Shown: positions 16,685 through 25,503 of the stretch, one piece after another
Numbering within the stretch: position 1 is the stretch's first letter
Layout: each line of letters begins with the position of its first letter
DNA from: Deltaproteobacteria bacterium
Lineage (GTDB): Bacteria; Desulfobacterota; Desulfuromonadia; Desulfuromonadales; BM103
Assembly (NCBI GenBank): GCA_024279915.1
Contig: JAJRRB010000008.1
Coordinates: 1-45,215, forward strand
Direction: 5' to 3'
DNA: 45,215 bases
The notes under the pieces: generated by a model
What the model was told of the DNA's origin: nothing
Database searches by the model: none
What the model saw: only the letters and a program-made list of their open reading frames with translations
Translations under genes and position numbers: made by a program

Positions 16685-17650
16685 ATGAAATCTGCCGAAG
16701 CCCTTACGGGGGACAATCAAATCAGTCCATCAGATAAACATGACAACACGCGTCTCGGCGTAATCTTTGGCCTGTCTGCTTATTTGATATGGGGATCCTT
16801 CCCGGTCTTTTTCAAAGCTCTTGAAGGGGCAACACCGCTGGAGATCGTCTGCCATCGCATCTTCTGGTCGGTGGTCTTTCTCTTCATTCTCGTCACCGCC
16901 CGTCGTCAGTTTGGCCAAGTCATCACGACCCTTCGTAATCGTCAAATTTTACTGACCTTGTGCGGTTCAACCCTGCTGATCGCCACCAACTGGCTGGTCT
17001 TCATCTATGCCGTCCAGCACGGCGAAGTCCTCCAATCGAGCCTGGGATATTTTATTACGCCACTACTCAACATTCTGCTTGGCTTCATTTTTTTACGGGA
17101 AAGGCTGAACCGGTGGCAACTATTCAGTGTTCTGCTTGCCTTGATCGGGGTACTGAACTTGGCCTTTCGTCACGGCCAGTACCCCTGGATTGCGCTTAGC
17201 CTTGCAGCCTCTTTTGGCCTCTACGGTCTATTACGTAAAGTAGCAAAGGTCGAAGCAATGATCGGCCTGACGGTGGAAACTCTCCTGCTCGGCCCATTTG
17301 CCCTGGCCTACATTATTTATCTGACAACCCAGCAAGAGAGCTCGTTTCTGGCGGGAACCTTACGCCTTGACCTGCTACTGCCTCTCTCCGGTGTAGTCAC
17401 CGCCGTTCCTCTACTTCTCTTTGTCGCTGCTGCACGTCGGTTACAGTTGGCGACAGTCGGTTTTCTGCAATACATCACACCCAGTCTGCACTTTATCCTG
17501 GCTGTCGGCCTCTATAACGAAACCTTCACTCGCGGACACCTGATCAGTTTTATTTTCATCTGGGCTGGATTGGGAGTTTATTCATGCAATACGGTCTGGA
17601 AAAATCGGGCAGCGTGGCGGGGAAAGCGAAGTAGGTTACGTGACTTGTAA
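16685..17650 (+). CDS. rarD: RarD-type EamA/DMT permease
   Basis: About 321 residues and ten membrane helices of the drug/metabolite transporter superfamily. RarD signatures are seen: GLSAYLIWGSFPVFFKALEG at the start, CHRIFWSVVF, and NWLVFIYAVQHGEVLQSSLGYFITP. RarD was named for chloramphenicol resistance; the natural substrate is unknown. The ATG at 16685 is preferred to a TTG at 16670, which lies within the terminator stem. The 3' end is overlapped antisense by the small gene at 17556. Confidence 0.9.
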   Translation: MKSAEALTGDNQISPSDKHDNTRLGVIFGLSAYLIWGSFPVFFKALEGATPLEIVCHRIFWSVVFLFILVTARRQFGQVITTLRNRQILLTLCGSTLLIATNWLVFIYAVQHGEVLQSSLGYFITPLLNILLGFIFLRERLNRWQLFSVLLALIGVLNLAFRHGQYPWIALSLAASFGLYGLLRKVAKVEAMIGLTVETLLLGPFALAYIIYLTTQQESSFLAGTLRLDLLLPLSGVVTAVPLLLFVAAARRLQLATVGFLQYITPSLHFILAVGLYNETFTRGHLISFIFIWAGLGVYSCNTVWKNRAAWRGKRSRLRDL

Positions 17651-17822
17651 GGGTGGCCTCATAACCATCAAGCACACTTTTTTTACCCTTGTTAACCTGC
17701 TTGCAAAGCCGTACGTACTCCTTCGACAGCACCTCTGTCCTAACCATATAACTGGAATTACCAGCCACCACCAGCAGCAAGACAATCAGAACAAAGAGGA
17801 TAAAGAGAGAGACAAAATCCAT
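17556..17822 (-). CDS. Small single-helix membrane protein (hypothetical)
   Basis: 88 residues with one strong N-terminal membrane helix (FVSLFILFVLIVLLLVVAG, about 3-21) and a basic middle. It starts two bases after the stop of the VF530-type gene and so may be translated from the same transcript. Its last 95 bases overlap rarD in antisense, so the C-terminus may be longer than functionally needed. I do not recognise a family. Confidence 0.5.
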   Translation of the reverse strand: MDFVSLFILFVLIVLLLVVAGNSSYMVRTEVLSKEYVRLCKQVNKGKKSVLDGYEATLTSHVTYFAFPATLPDFSRPYCMNKLPIQPR

Positions 17823-17824
17823 GT

Positions 17825-18055
17825 TCAGTCACTCTCACACTGTTTCATGGCAAGGTATAAATCCTCGACCTGCTTCCTTGCCCACGGCGTCTTGCGCAAG
17901 AATTTGAGACTGGATTTTACTGAGGGGTCGTTATTGAAACACCTGATATCAATGCGCTGACCCAGTTCGTCCCAACCGTAAGACTCAACCAGAAATTTAA
18001 CGATCTGTTCCAGGGTTACGCCATGCAATGGATTGTTGGCCTGTTGTTCACTCAT
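17825..18055 (-). CDS. VF530 (DUF2132) family DNA-binding protein
   Basis: 76 residues with the family pattern [37 protein letters not shown], then [20 protein letters not shown]530-type proteins are small helical proteins annotated as DNA-binding from structural work; cellular roles are not established. AAGGACT precedes the ATG. It lies downstream of the TPMT gene on the same strand and may share its transcript. Confidence 0.9.
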   Translation of the reverse strand: MSEQQANNPLHGVTLEQIVKFLVESYGWDELGQRIDIRCFNNDPSVKSSLKFLRKTPWARKQVEDLYLAMKQCESD

Positions 18056-18104
18056 GGTTAGTCCTTTTTTGGCAAAATCGCGCTACGTAATAAACGATAA
18101 AATG

Positions 18105-18761
18105 CTACCTCCGGGTAAGCAGTACAACGTATTCCGTCAGTTGTGTCACTCCTCTGGCAACCAGACCCTGATGCGACAAGAGAGCATCTTCCTCAGCCAA
18201 AATTTCAATCTGAAAATTCTCGCCAAATAAGGTTTCAATATCCTTTTGCGGTATTGAAAAAGGCGGGCCAGCTGTCTCGGCCTGATTATATATGTAGCTG
18301 ATTAACAACACTCTGCTACCGGAGGGCAGCAGCGCCGCAAGATGTGCAACATAGCGGCTGCGCATCTCTGGCGGTAAAGCAACCAGTGACCCGCGATCAT
18401 AAACAGTGCAGGCACCATCCAGATCGGCATTCGCCAGCTTGAAAACATCACCACAGTAGATCTTATAGCCCTCGCCACGACAACAAGGGATACCCGTCTC
18501 ATTTGTCCACTTGCCAGAAAGATGGTTCTCATTGAAAAAAGCCTCGACAGCCGTGCGACTCAACTCGATACCGACAACATTGAGACCCTCTTTACGCAAC
18601 CAGACCAGATCAGGACTCTTGCCACACAGTGGCACGAAGATAGAGTCTCCCTGCTGCACTTGCAGCAAGTCATAAAACTTCGCCAGCGAATGATGTGGTT
18701 CGGTCAGGTGAAAACCGATCTCGTTCTTTTGCCAACGTCTGAACCAGAACTCTTTATCCAT
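18105..18761 (-). CDS. tpm: Thiopurine S-methyltransferase family protein (TPMT)
   Basis: 218 residues. FWFRRWQKNEIGFH opens the protein, and the SAM-binding loop FVPLCGKSPDLVWL and VVGIELSRTAVEAFF follow. FKLANADLDGACTVYDRGSLVALPPEMR and LISYIYNQ complete the family pattern. Bacterial TPMTs use SAM to methylate thiol, selenium or tellurium compounds and can confer tellurite or selenite tolerance. That would suit a metal-reducing bacterium but is inference. Confidence 0.93.
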   Translation of the reverse strand: MDKEFWFRRWQKNEIGFHLTEPHHSLAKFYDLLQVQQGDSIFVPLCGKSPDLVWLRKEGLNVVGIELSRTAVEAFFNENHLSGKWTNETGIPCCRGEGYKIYCGDVFKLANADLDGACTVYDRGSLVALPPEMRSRYVAHLAALLPSGSRVLLISYIYNQAETAGPPFSIPQKDIETLFGENFQIEILAEEDALLSHQGLVARGVTQLTEYVVLLTRR

Positions 18762-18773
18762 AAAATCAGTTCC

Positions 18774-19229
18774 TTAAGAGATGGCTTTGGTTCCTTCCAG
18801 AACCAATTTTGCAACCACCAGGTAACGGACAAACTTACCTACAGTGACCAGAATGATGAATCTCCAGAAGCTGGTGTGCAGGACACCACCGGCCAGACAA
18901 AGAGGATCGCCAACCACCGGTAGCCAAGAGAAAAGCAAAGCCCAACTGCCATACCGGGAAAAAAATTGTTCTGCTCGCTGCTGGCTCTCATGGCTGACAC
19001 GCAAAATTCGCTGTACCAGAAAAGGGCCACCCCACAGACCGACGGCATAAGTTGTCAGAGCACCACAACTATTGCCAATGGTTGCGATAGCAACGACAAT
19101 TGACGCATCAAAGCCATTGAGTAAGAGGACAGCGAGCAACCACTCGCTGCCGAGGGGCACCAGGGTTGACGCCAGAAAGCTGAGCAGAAAGAGCGCCGGG
19201 TAGCCATGTTCAAGTAGCCAGAGTTCCAA
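18774..19229 (-). CDS. YqaA/DedA-like membrane protein
   Basis: 151 residues with three to four membrane helices. LLSFLASTLVPLGSEWLL, NSCGALTTYAVGLWGG and SWLPVVGDPLCLAGGVL match the small YqaA branch of the VTT/DedA (SNARE-associated) superfamily. DedA relatives are involved in membrane phospholipid homeostasis. The start is a TTG at 19229 with AAGGAA upstream. It ends 12 bases before tpm begins, so the two genes probably share a promoter in the gap at 19230-19310. Confidence 0.87.
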   Translation of the reverse strand: MELWLLEHGYPALFLLSFLASTLVPLGSEWLLAVLLLNGFDASIVVAIATIGNSCGALTTYAVGLWGGPFLVQRILRVSHESQQRAEQFFSRYGSWALLFSWLPVVGDPLCLAGGVLHTSFWRFIILVTVGKFVRYLVVAKLVLEGTKAIS

Positions 19230-19310
19230 CAGGGGGATTCCTTTATAGTCGCCATCTATGCCATGATGGATTCAAGTTGACCTGCAACATTATCTTGACA
19301 CGAGGCTGAG

Positions 19311-19925
19311 ATGCGCCGAAATATTTTCTTGATTTTCACCCTGTTTTTTTTCGTCGTGCTATTTGCCGGCTGCGACTCTGGGCCACAGATCACCCCGCTC
19401 GGGCAAGACACCGTGGTACTCGCTTTCGGTGACAGTCTCACCCACGGCACCGGTGCTTCTGCCGGTCAATCGTATCCGGACGCACTCTCTGAGCTGCTCG
19501 GCAAACCGGTTATCAACGTCGGCATTCCGGGTGAAGTCTCCGCAGCTGGGCTGAAACGCCTGCCTGCTGTTCTGGATCAATATGACCCGACTCTGGTGAT
19601 CCTTTGTCACGGCGGTAATGATTTCTTACGCCGGCTCGACGAGGCGACGACTATCCGCAACCTCAAAGCAATGATCGAATTAATCCGGGCGCGAGGGGCC
19701 AATGTTGTTCTAGTCGCTGTACCGAAACTTGGTTTTGGCCTGGCAATACCGAAATTCTATCTGGAGATTGCCGAAGAGTACACCATCCCCCTGCAAAGTG
19801 ATATTCTTCTCGATCTGCTCGGTGACAACAATATGAAAAGCGACTCCATTCATCCCAACGCCACCGGTTACCGCTTGATGGCCGAGGCGGTTCACGATGT
19901 TATCAACAAGGCACAACAGAAGTAG
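19311..19925 (+). CDS. SGNH/GDSL lipoprotein esterase (TesA-like arylesterase)
   Basis: 204 residues. A signal peptide ending LFAGC predicts a lipoprotein. Block I FGDSLTHGTGA carries the nucleophile Ser, block III GGNDFL the Asn, and block V DSIHPNATGY the Asp-His pair, so the catalytic residues are complete. The fold and length match TesA-type multifunctional esterase/lysophospholipase. GAGGCTGAG precedes the ATG. The ygiQ-like gene follows 8 bases later and is probably co-transcribed. Confidence 0.92.
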   Translation: MRRNIFLIFTLFFFVVLFAGCDSGPQITPLGQDTVVLAFGDSLTHGTGASAGQSYPDALSELLGKPVINVGIPGEVSAAGLKRLPAVLDQYDPTLVILCHGGNDFLRRLDEATTIRNLKAMIELIRARGANVVLVAVPKLGFGLAIPKFYLEIAEEYTIPLQSDILLDLLGDNNMKSDSIHPNATGYRLMAEAVHDVINKAQQK

Positions 19926-19933
19926 GGTAGCCC

Positions 19934-21772
19934 GTGAGCGAAACAAATCAGCATAAATTTATTCCGTGTAGCCGGGCAGAGATGACTGAAAGGGGCTGGG
20001 ACGAACTCGATGTGCTCTTCATAACCGGGGATGCCTACATCGACCACCCAGCTTTCGGCACCTCACTGCTGGCTCGCCTTCTTGAAGACGAAGGCTTGCG
20101 GGTCGGTATTCTTGCTCAACCCGATTGGCGCGACCCGGAAGCTTTCAAGATCATGGGACGACCACGGCTCTTTGCCGCCATTTCAGCCGGAGCCATGGAT
20201 TCAATGGTCAATCATTACACCGCCTCCAAGAAGGTGCGTAACGATGATGCCTACACTCCGGGCGGCCAGTCCGGTGCGCGACCGAATCGCGCGGTGATTG
20301 CCTATACGGCAGCAGTCAAAGGCGCATTCAAAGGTCTGCCGACGGTGATCGGCGGTATCGAGGCAAGTTTACGCCGACTCGCTCATTACGATTACTGGGA
20401 CAACAAAGTGAGGCGCTCGGTGCTGGTCGACAGCAAGGCTGACCTGCTACTCTTTGGCATGGCGGAATCCGCTCTCACAACCTTGGCCAGAAGGTTGCTC
20501 GCAGGAGAACTGATCGACACGATCACTGACCTGCGCGGCACAGCCTACATTGCCAAAGACGGGCCCGACGGTGCTGTCGAACTACCTTCCTACGAAGAAG
20601 TCAACGGCTCCACCGACGCTTACAATAAAGCATTCAAACTGGCGGCTGAAGAGAAGAATCCATTCAGCGGCAAAGCGCTGCTGCAGCTCCACGGAGCTCG
20701 TCTGGTTGTGGTCAACCCACCGGCCATGCCACTTGACGAAGAGCAACTTGATCGCATCTACGCTTTACCCTTCAGCAAGCAGCCACACCCATCTTACCGG
20801 GAAGCGATTCCGGCCTACGCACAGATCAAATTTTCTATCACCAGTCACCGTGGTTGCTGTGGCGGCTGTGCCTTCTGTGCCATCACCCATCACCAGGGCA
20901 AAACGATCCAGTCACGCTCCGAACAATCGGTAAGGGATGAGCTCGATCGTTTGAGCCGCCACCCGGAGTTTCGCGGTACGGTCACCGATGTTGGTGGACC
21001 AACGGCGAACATGTACGGCATGCGTTGCAGCAATCCGCAGGCTCAGGCTGCCTGTCGTCGCGAAAGTTGTCTCTACCCGCAGATCTGCAAACATCTCGAC
21101 ACCCGTGATGACCGCGCCGTAGACCTGTTACGTAAACTGCGTAAACATCCGGCCGTCAAGCACCTCTTTGTCGCCTCGGGAATCCGCTTCGATTTACTCA
21201 ATCGGCAACCGGATTATTTTGCCGATCTGATCAAGCATCACGTCGGCGGCCTGCTCAAAGTGGCTCCGGAGTCGAGTAGTCCGAAGGTCACAAAAGTCAT
21301 GCGTAAACCGGGACCGCAGGTTTTTGAGAAATTTCTGCAAAAATTCCGCGAGCAGAGCCAGAAGTTGGGTAAAAAACAATCTATTATCCCTTACTTCATC
21401 AGTTCGCACCCCGGCTGCACTCTCAACGATATGATCGATGTCGCCCTTTTTCTCAAAGAACATAACTTGCGAGTCGAGCAGGTACAGGAATTCACCCCGA
21501 CACCGGGAAGTCTGGCCACCTGTATCTACCATACCGGTCGCGATCCTTTCAGTGGAGAAGTCGTGCATGTCCCGCTCAACGCCAACGAGCGTCGTCAGCA
21601 GAAAGCCCTGCTACTCTGCCACCTTCCCGTAAATCGTAAAGATGTGCTCGCAGCTCTCAGACAGTGTGGTCGGGAAGAATTGATTGGTCGACTGACAAGC
21701 AACCAGGACAGGGGTACTGACAAGGCAGTCAAACCTGTCCGGCAAAAGGCCAGACGCCCCAGGAGGAAATAA
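19934..21772 (+). CDS. YgiQ-family radical SAM protein
   Basis: 612 residues, starting with GTG. The N-terminal half is the UPF0313 domain (DVLFITGDAYIDHPAFGTSLLARLLE). The radical SAM cluster motif CxxxCxxC is in the segment RGCCGGCAFCA, near residue 315. The C-terminus ends in a basic tail (KARRPRRK). Related YgiQ proteins are conserved but their reaction is not settled. A Cys-rich segment (about 362-383: CSNPQAQAACRRESC) could hold a further metal site. Confidence 0.92.
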   Translation: MSETNQHKFIPCSRAEMTERGWDELDVLFITGDAYIDHPAFGTSLLARLLEDEGLRVGILAQPDWRDPEAFKIMGRPRLFAAISAGAMDSMVNHYTASKKVRNDDAYTPGGQSGARPNRAVIAYTAAVKGAFKGLPTVIGGIEASLRRLAHYDYWDNKVRRSVLVDSKADLLLFGMAESALTTLARRLLAGELIDTITDLRGTAYIAKDGPDGAVELPSYEEVNGSTDAYNKAFKLAAEEKNPFSGKALLQLHGARLVVVNPPAMPLDEEQLDRIYALPFSKQPHPSYREAIPAYAQIKFSITSHRGCCGGCAFCAITHHQGKTIQSRSEQSVRDELDRLSRHPEFRGTVTDVGGPTANMYGMRCSNPQAQAACRRESCLYPQICKHLDTRDDRAVDLLRKLRKHPAVKHLFVASGIRFDLLNRQPDYFADLIKHHVGGLLKVAPESSSPKVTKVMRKPGPQVFEKFLQKFREQSQKLGKKQSIIPYFISSHPGCTLNDMIDVALFLKEHNLRVEQVQEFTPTPGSLATCIYHTGRDPFSGEVVHVPLNANERRQQKALLLCHLPVNRKDVLAALRQCGREELIGRLTSNQDRGTDKAVKPVRQKARRPRRK

Positions 21773-21792
21773 GCCGGGAACAGTCCTCGACC

Positions 21793-21821
21793 TTGGCATT
21801 TCATATTTATATCGTTATGAT
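21793..21821 (+). promoter_or_regulatory. Sigma-70-like promoter for the yceH-like gene
   Basis: TTGGCA (21793-21798) and TATGAT (21816-21821) are separated by 17 bases and lie 41 bases upstream of the start codon. Confidence 0.6.
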
Positions 21822-21861
21822 GGCCCGCACCACTCAACCCTGAATTTACAAGAGGTTCATT

Positions 21862-22518
21862 ATGGAACGTCTGCTTGATGACATCGAAGCAAGAGTTGTT
21901 GGCTGTCTGGTGGAAAAAGATCTGGCGACACCCGAATATTATCCGCTGACCCTCAACGCCCTGACCAACGCCTGTAATCAAAAGTCAAACCGCGAGCCGG
22001 TTATGCTGCTGGAGAATACCGACGTGGTTCGGGCTCTCGACAGCCTGCGCCAGAAGCAGATGGCCTACCAATCTGCGGAAGGCGTACGTTCGGCTAAATA
22101 CTGTCACAATTTAGAAAGTGTGCTGAATTTGGACCTGGAAGATCTGGCAATCCTTGCCGAGCTGCTCTTGCGTGGCCCACAGACCGTCGGAGAACTGCGT
22201 AATCGGGCCGAACGCATGCATCCGGTGGGAGACCTGCATGACGTTGAAGAGTTACTACAGAACCTGACGGAGCGAGAAGAACCGCTGGTAATTCGTCTGC
22301 CGCGCCAGCCGGGACGGAAAGAGCATCGCTTCGCACACCTTTTGTCCGGCACTCCAGAAATTGAAGAGACCTCGTCCTTACCCGCTGAACCGGCCAGATT
22401 GCAGGTTGCGGCAGAAAACGACCGGATGACCAAACTGGAGAACGAAGTTGCCGAACTCCGCGCCGAGTTGGATGAGGTGCGTAGCCAACTAAAAACCTTT
22501 CAGGCCCAGTTCGAATAA
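21862..22518 (+). CDS. YceH-like (DUF480) duplicated winged-helix protein
   Basis: 218 residues. Two winged-helix repeats are visible: EARVVGCLVEKDLATPEYYPLTLNALTNACNQKSNREPV (about 9-46, given as a position guide) and LLRGPQTVGELRNRAERMHP. A C-terminal coiled coil (about 185-218) follows. Family members are uncharacterised DUF480 proteins. AGAGG precedes the ATG, and the pabB fusion follows after 23 bases. Confidence 0.9.
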   Translation: MERLLDDIEARVVGCLVEKDLATPEYYPLTLNALTNACNQKSNREPVMLLENTDVVRALDSLRQKQMAYQSAEGVRSAKYCHNLESVLNLDLEDLAILAELLLRGPQTVGELRNRAERMHPVGDLHDVEELLQNLTEREEPLVIRLPRQPGRKEHRFAHLLSGTPEIEETSSLPAEPARLQVAAENDRMTKLENEVAELRAELDEVRSQLKTFQAQFE

Positions 22519-22541
22519 ACTCTCCCGGACAAATCAAACCG

Positions 22542-24272
22542 ATGCCCTCACTCGCCGTTCTTTACGATTCTCAAGCAGGACAGTGGTTACGCTTTTGCGA
22601 TCCCGTCGAAGAGATCGAAATTCACAAACTGGACGAGGTTCTTCCAGCTCTGCAGCAGGTTGAACAACGTGTCGAGCAGGAAAACCTTTTTGCCGCTGGC
22701 TATGTCAGCTACGAGGCCGCATCCGCTTTTGATGAGGCCCTGCAAACCCATTCACCAGAAGGCTTCCCCCTTTTACGTTTCGGACTTTTCGCCAAAGCAG
22801 AACCTATCGAGTTACCAACACCTACTGAGCCAGCGAACCTCCCGGATTGGCAAGCGCAGGAAACATCCGACGATTTTGCCCGTAAAATAGACGCGATTCG
22901 AGCTGCCATTGCTCGCGGTGAAACCTATCAGGTCAACTTAACGTTCCCACTGACCAGTGAGTTCAGCCAAGATTCCTGGTCATTCTTTTTGCAGTTGGTC
23001 CATGGCCAACAGGCCAGAGGTGCGGGTTATCTGCAAAGTGACCGTTGGGCCATCTGCTCTGTCTCCCCGGAGCTGTTCTTCACCAAAAATGGTGATAGCC
23101 TGACGATGCGACCCATGAAAGGGACAGCACCACGTGGCCGAACCCTTGAAGAAGATCGTCGTCTGGCAGAAGAGTTGGAAAAATCAGCCAAGAATCGCGC
23201 CGAAAACATCATGATTCTCGATATGGTCCGCAACGACCTCGGGCGCTTGGCTTCTCCCGGAGGAGTACAGACGGAAGAGATCTGTACGCTGGAAAAGTAT
23301 CCCACGGTCTGGCAACTGACCTCAACGGCCACCGCGCGCAGCAAAGCCACTTTGGCGGAGATCTTTCAGGCGCTCTTTCCCTGCGCTTCGATCACCGGCG
23401 CCCCCAAAGTGCAAACCATGCAAATCATCACCGCAACCGAAGCAGGACCACGGAATATTTACACCGGCACCTTTGGTTGGATCGCACCGGGCCGCCAGGC
23501 CCACTTCAATGTTGCCATCCGCACCGCGCTAATCGACCTTCAGCATAAACGCGCCACCTACGGCGTCGGTGCCGGCATCACTTGGGATTCGGACAGTGCT
23601 GCCGAGTACCAGGAGTGTCTCGACAAAGCCGCGGTTCTCTCACGACCGCTTGCCGAGTTCGCCCTGATCGAAACCTTGCGCTGGACTCCTAGTAACGGCT
23701 ATTTCGTACTGCCGGAACATCTGTCCCGCCTGCAAGCCTCGGCGGAATACTTCGATATCGTTTGCGACACCGAGCAGGGTAACGACTATCTGCAGGCGCT
23801 GACAGAGAAACTCCCCCAAGCGCCACAGAGGGTCAGGCTTCTGCTTCACAATGATGGCCGTCTGGAGGGGACCTCTACGTCAATTGGTCCGCCGCCATCA
23901 GCGCTGTTAAAGATTCGCCTGGCATCACAGCCGGTTGACTCGCAAAATGTCTTGCTCTACCACAAGACCACGCAACGCCAGATCTATGAGGCCTCTCTTG
24001 CCGAGAAGGATGATGCTGATGAAGTTGTACTCTGGAATGAACGGGGTGAAGTGACTGAGTGTTGTACGGCGAACCTGGTTATTGAACACAATGGAAGATT
24101 GGTCACTCCACCGGTGGACAGTGGTCTGTTGCCTGGGACCTATCGTGATTATCTTTTGCAACGCTGCATTCTGACTGAACAGGTTCTGACTCCTAAGGAC
24201 TTGCGAGACAGTTCAAAAATCTATTTGATCAATGCGGTGCGGAAATGGCGACGGGCTGTGCTTTGTGATTAG
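22542..24272 (+). CDS. pabB: Aminodeoxychorismate synthase I / aminodeoxychorismate lyase fusion
   Basis: 576 residues. Residues 1-370 are a PabB domain (PMKGTAPRGRTLEEDRRLAE, NMILDMVRNDLGR-type segment, ASITGAPKVQTMQ, GVGAGITWDSD). Residues 375-576 are a class IV aminotransferase fold with the PLP Lys in YHKTTQRQIYE and NERGEVTECCTANL. Together they would turn chorismate and glutamine-derived ammonia into 4-aminobenzoate for folate. The glutamine amidotransferase PabA is not in the window. Such fusions are known in several bacterial groups. Confidence 0.93.
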   Translation: MPSLAVLYDSQAGQWLRFCDPVEEIEIHKLDEVLPALQQVEQRVEQENLFAAGYVSYEAASAFDEALQTHSPEGFPLLRFGLFAKAEPIELPTPTEPANLPDWQAQETSDDFARKIDAIRAAIARGETYQVNLTFPLTSEFSQDSWSFFLQLVHGQQARGAGYLQSDRWAICSVSPELFFTKNGDSLTMRPMKGTAPRGRTLEEDRRLAEELEKSAKNRAENIMILDMVRNDLGRLASPGGVQTEEICTLEKYPTVWQLTSTATARSKATLAEIFQALFPCASITGAPKVQTMQIITATEAGPRNIYTGTFGWIAPGRQAHFNVAIRTALIDLQHKRATYGVGAGITWDSDSAAEYQECLDKAAVLSRPLAEFALIETLRWTPSNGYFVLPEHLSRLQASAEYFDIVCDTEQGNDYLQALTEKLPQAPQRVRLLLHNDGRLEGTSTSIGPPPSALLKIRLASQPVDSQNVLLYHKTTQRQIYEASLAEKDDADEVVLWNERGEVTECCTANLVIEHNGRLVTPPVDSGLLPGTYRDYLLQRCILTEQVLTPKDLRDSSKIYLINAVRKWRRAVLCD

Positions 24273-24278
24273 CGGGCT

Positions 24279-24312
24279 TGGGACAGTCCCCTTAACACCG
24301 GGGACAGTCCCA
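24279..24312. repeat. Paired GGGACAGTCCC dispersed repeat
   Basis: Two self-complementary copies of GGGACAGTCCC (24281-24291 and 24302-24312) separated by 10 bases, between the convergent ends of the pabB fusion and proX2. This is the same family as at 11811-11895. It may serve as a bidirectional terminator. Confidence 0.72.
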
Positions 24313-24336
24313 GCGACATTCGACATCCATGCCAAT

Positions 24337-25356
24337 CTAAAGAACAACCCCACGAGCAGCATCAAGCCATCCATCCCAACGCTCCTGGTTCTTTTCAATC
24401 CACTCCAAAACATGACGTTCAATATCTTTCTGTGATTTCTCACCGTTCTGCATCCTGGTGTTCTGCTCATTGATATCAGCCAGCGGTAAAGTAAACAGCT
24501 CAAAGAATTTTTTCGCAGCAGGGTTTGCCGCAAGGAACTTCTTGTTACCGACAATCCGGATATCGGCAACCACAAAACCAAGCTTGGCCGGATCACTAAC
24601 CGCTCCCTCGACACCCGCCACTGTCATGCGGTCGACCGCTTCCATTTCAACTGGCCGGGGCTTGATTTCAGGCACATTGATCCACATCACATCCTTGCCC
24701 GGCTTGAACTTGAAAATCGTCCAGTTCGGTGCCCAGGTGTAGAAAAAGACCGGTTTACCAGTATTGTAGCCCGCCAGAGCGTCAGCCATGCTTGCCGTAT
24801 AACCGGCCTTGATCGGATTTATGTGATCGTTAAGGCCATACTCATCAAGGTGATAAGAAATGGTGATTTCGCACCCCCACCCGGGGGGACAGGCGACCAG
24901 GTCGGCCTTGCCGTCGCCATTGCGATCAAAGGCTTCCTTGACTTCCGGGCGCTTGAAATCGTCAAGTGACTGGATATTGAATTTATCCACCTCACGCTTT
25001 GAGACCAGGTAACCTTGCAGGCCACCGGCTTTGACGACGTAGCCAAGCACTTCGCCTTTTTCATTGAAGTCTTTCGGCATATGCTCCTTGTGCATGGGAA
25101 ACCAGCCGTTGGCCCAGTAGTCGACGTCACCGAAGGCAAGGGCTTGGTAAAAGAGAGGATTCTGCAGCTCCTTTGGCTTCTGCACCTGGTAACCGAGTTC
25201 TTTCAGTCCGGCACGGACCAGAGCTTCCTGAAAGTAGCCCGTATTCCAGGTGGCTCGGGCAGGCTGAACCTTGACTCCTTTGCCTGGTTTGAGTTGACCA
25301 GCGAAGACCGGCAGGGCCAGCGACAGCATCAGCAGAACAAGCAGAATTCGTTGCAT
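24337..25356 (-). CDS. Glycine betaine/L-proline ABC substrate-binding protein, copy 2
   Basis: 339 residues with an N-terminal signal peptide cleaved near VFAGQ. Family features: VQPARATWNTGYFQEALV, NGWFPMHKEHMP, an EF-hand-like loop DRNGDGKAD, CPPGWGCE and TWAPNWTIFKFKPG, whose aromatic residues suit a quaternary-amine cage. It aligns without gaps to the copy at 25504-26523, about three quarters identical by eye. It lies beyond a terminator and has its own promoter, so it is likely an independent unit. Divergent positions include the segments after GWGCE (ITISYHLDEYGLND here, GTIAHHMDVYDLED there). Confidence 0.93.
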   Translation of the reverse strand: MQRILLVLLMLSLALPVFAGQLKPGKGVKVQPARATWNTGYFQEALVRAGLKELGYQVQKPKELQNPLFYQALAFGDVDYWANGWFPMHKEHMPKDFNEKGEVLGYVVKAGGLQGYLVSKREVDKFNIQSLDDFKRPEVKEAFDRNGDGKADLVACPPGWGCEITISYHLDEYGLNDHINPIKAGYTASMADALAGYNTGKPVFFYTWAPNWTIFKFKPGKDVMWINVPEIKPRPVEMEAVDRMTVAGVEGAVSDPAKLGFVVADIRIVGNKKFLAANPAAKKFFELFTLPLADINEQNTRMQNGEKSQKDIERHVLEWIEKNQERWDGWLDAARGVVL

Positions 25357-25403
25357 ACTCTTCTCCTTAGAAACATCACGGTTGGTTACCGTCTAAGTAA
25401 TCG

Positions 25404-25431
25404 ATAATACAAGATTCTTGGTCAAGGTCAA
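25404..25431 (-). promoter_or_regulatory. Promoter for the second ProX copy
   Basis: On the minus strand TTGACC (25431-25426), a 16-base spacer and TATTAT (25409-25404) lie between the proX1 terminator and the proX2 start at 25356. A second TTGACC follows directly (25425-25420). Confidence 0.6.
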
Positions 25432-25440
25432 TCTCCGCAC

Positions 25441-25473
25441 AAAAAAAACAGCCAGAGGAATCAATCCCCTGGC
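25441..25473 (-). terminator. Rho-independent terminator between the two ProX genes
   Basis: On the minus strand GCCAGGGG-loop-CCTCTGGC (25473-25451, one mismatch) is followed after two bases by eight T residues (25448-25441). This is the clearest intrinsic terminator in the window, 31 bases after proX1. Confidence 0.88.
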
Positions 25474-25503
25474 CGTTAACGATCATACTATTTTTAAGCA
25501 ATT

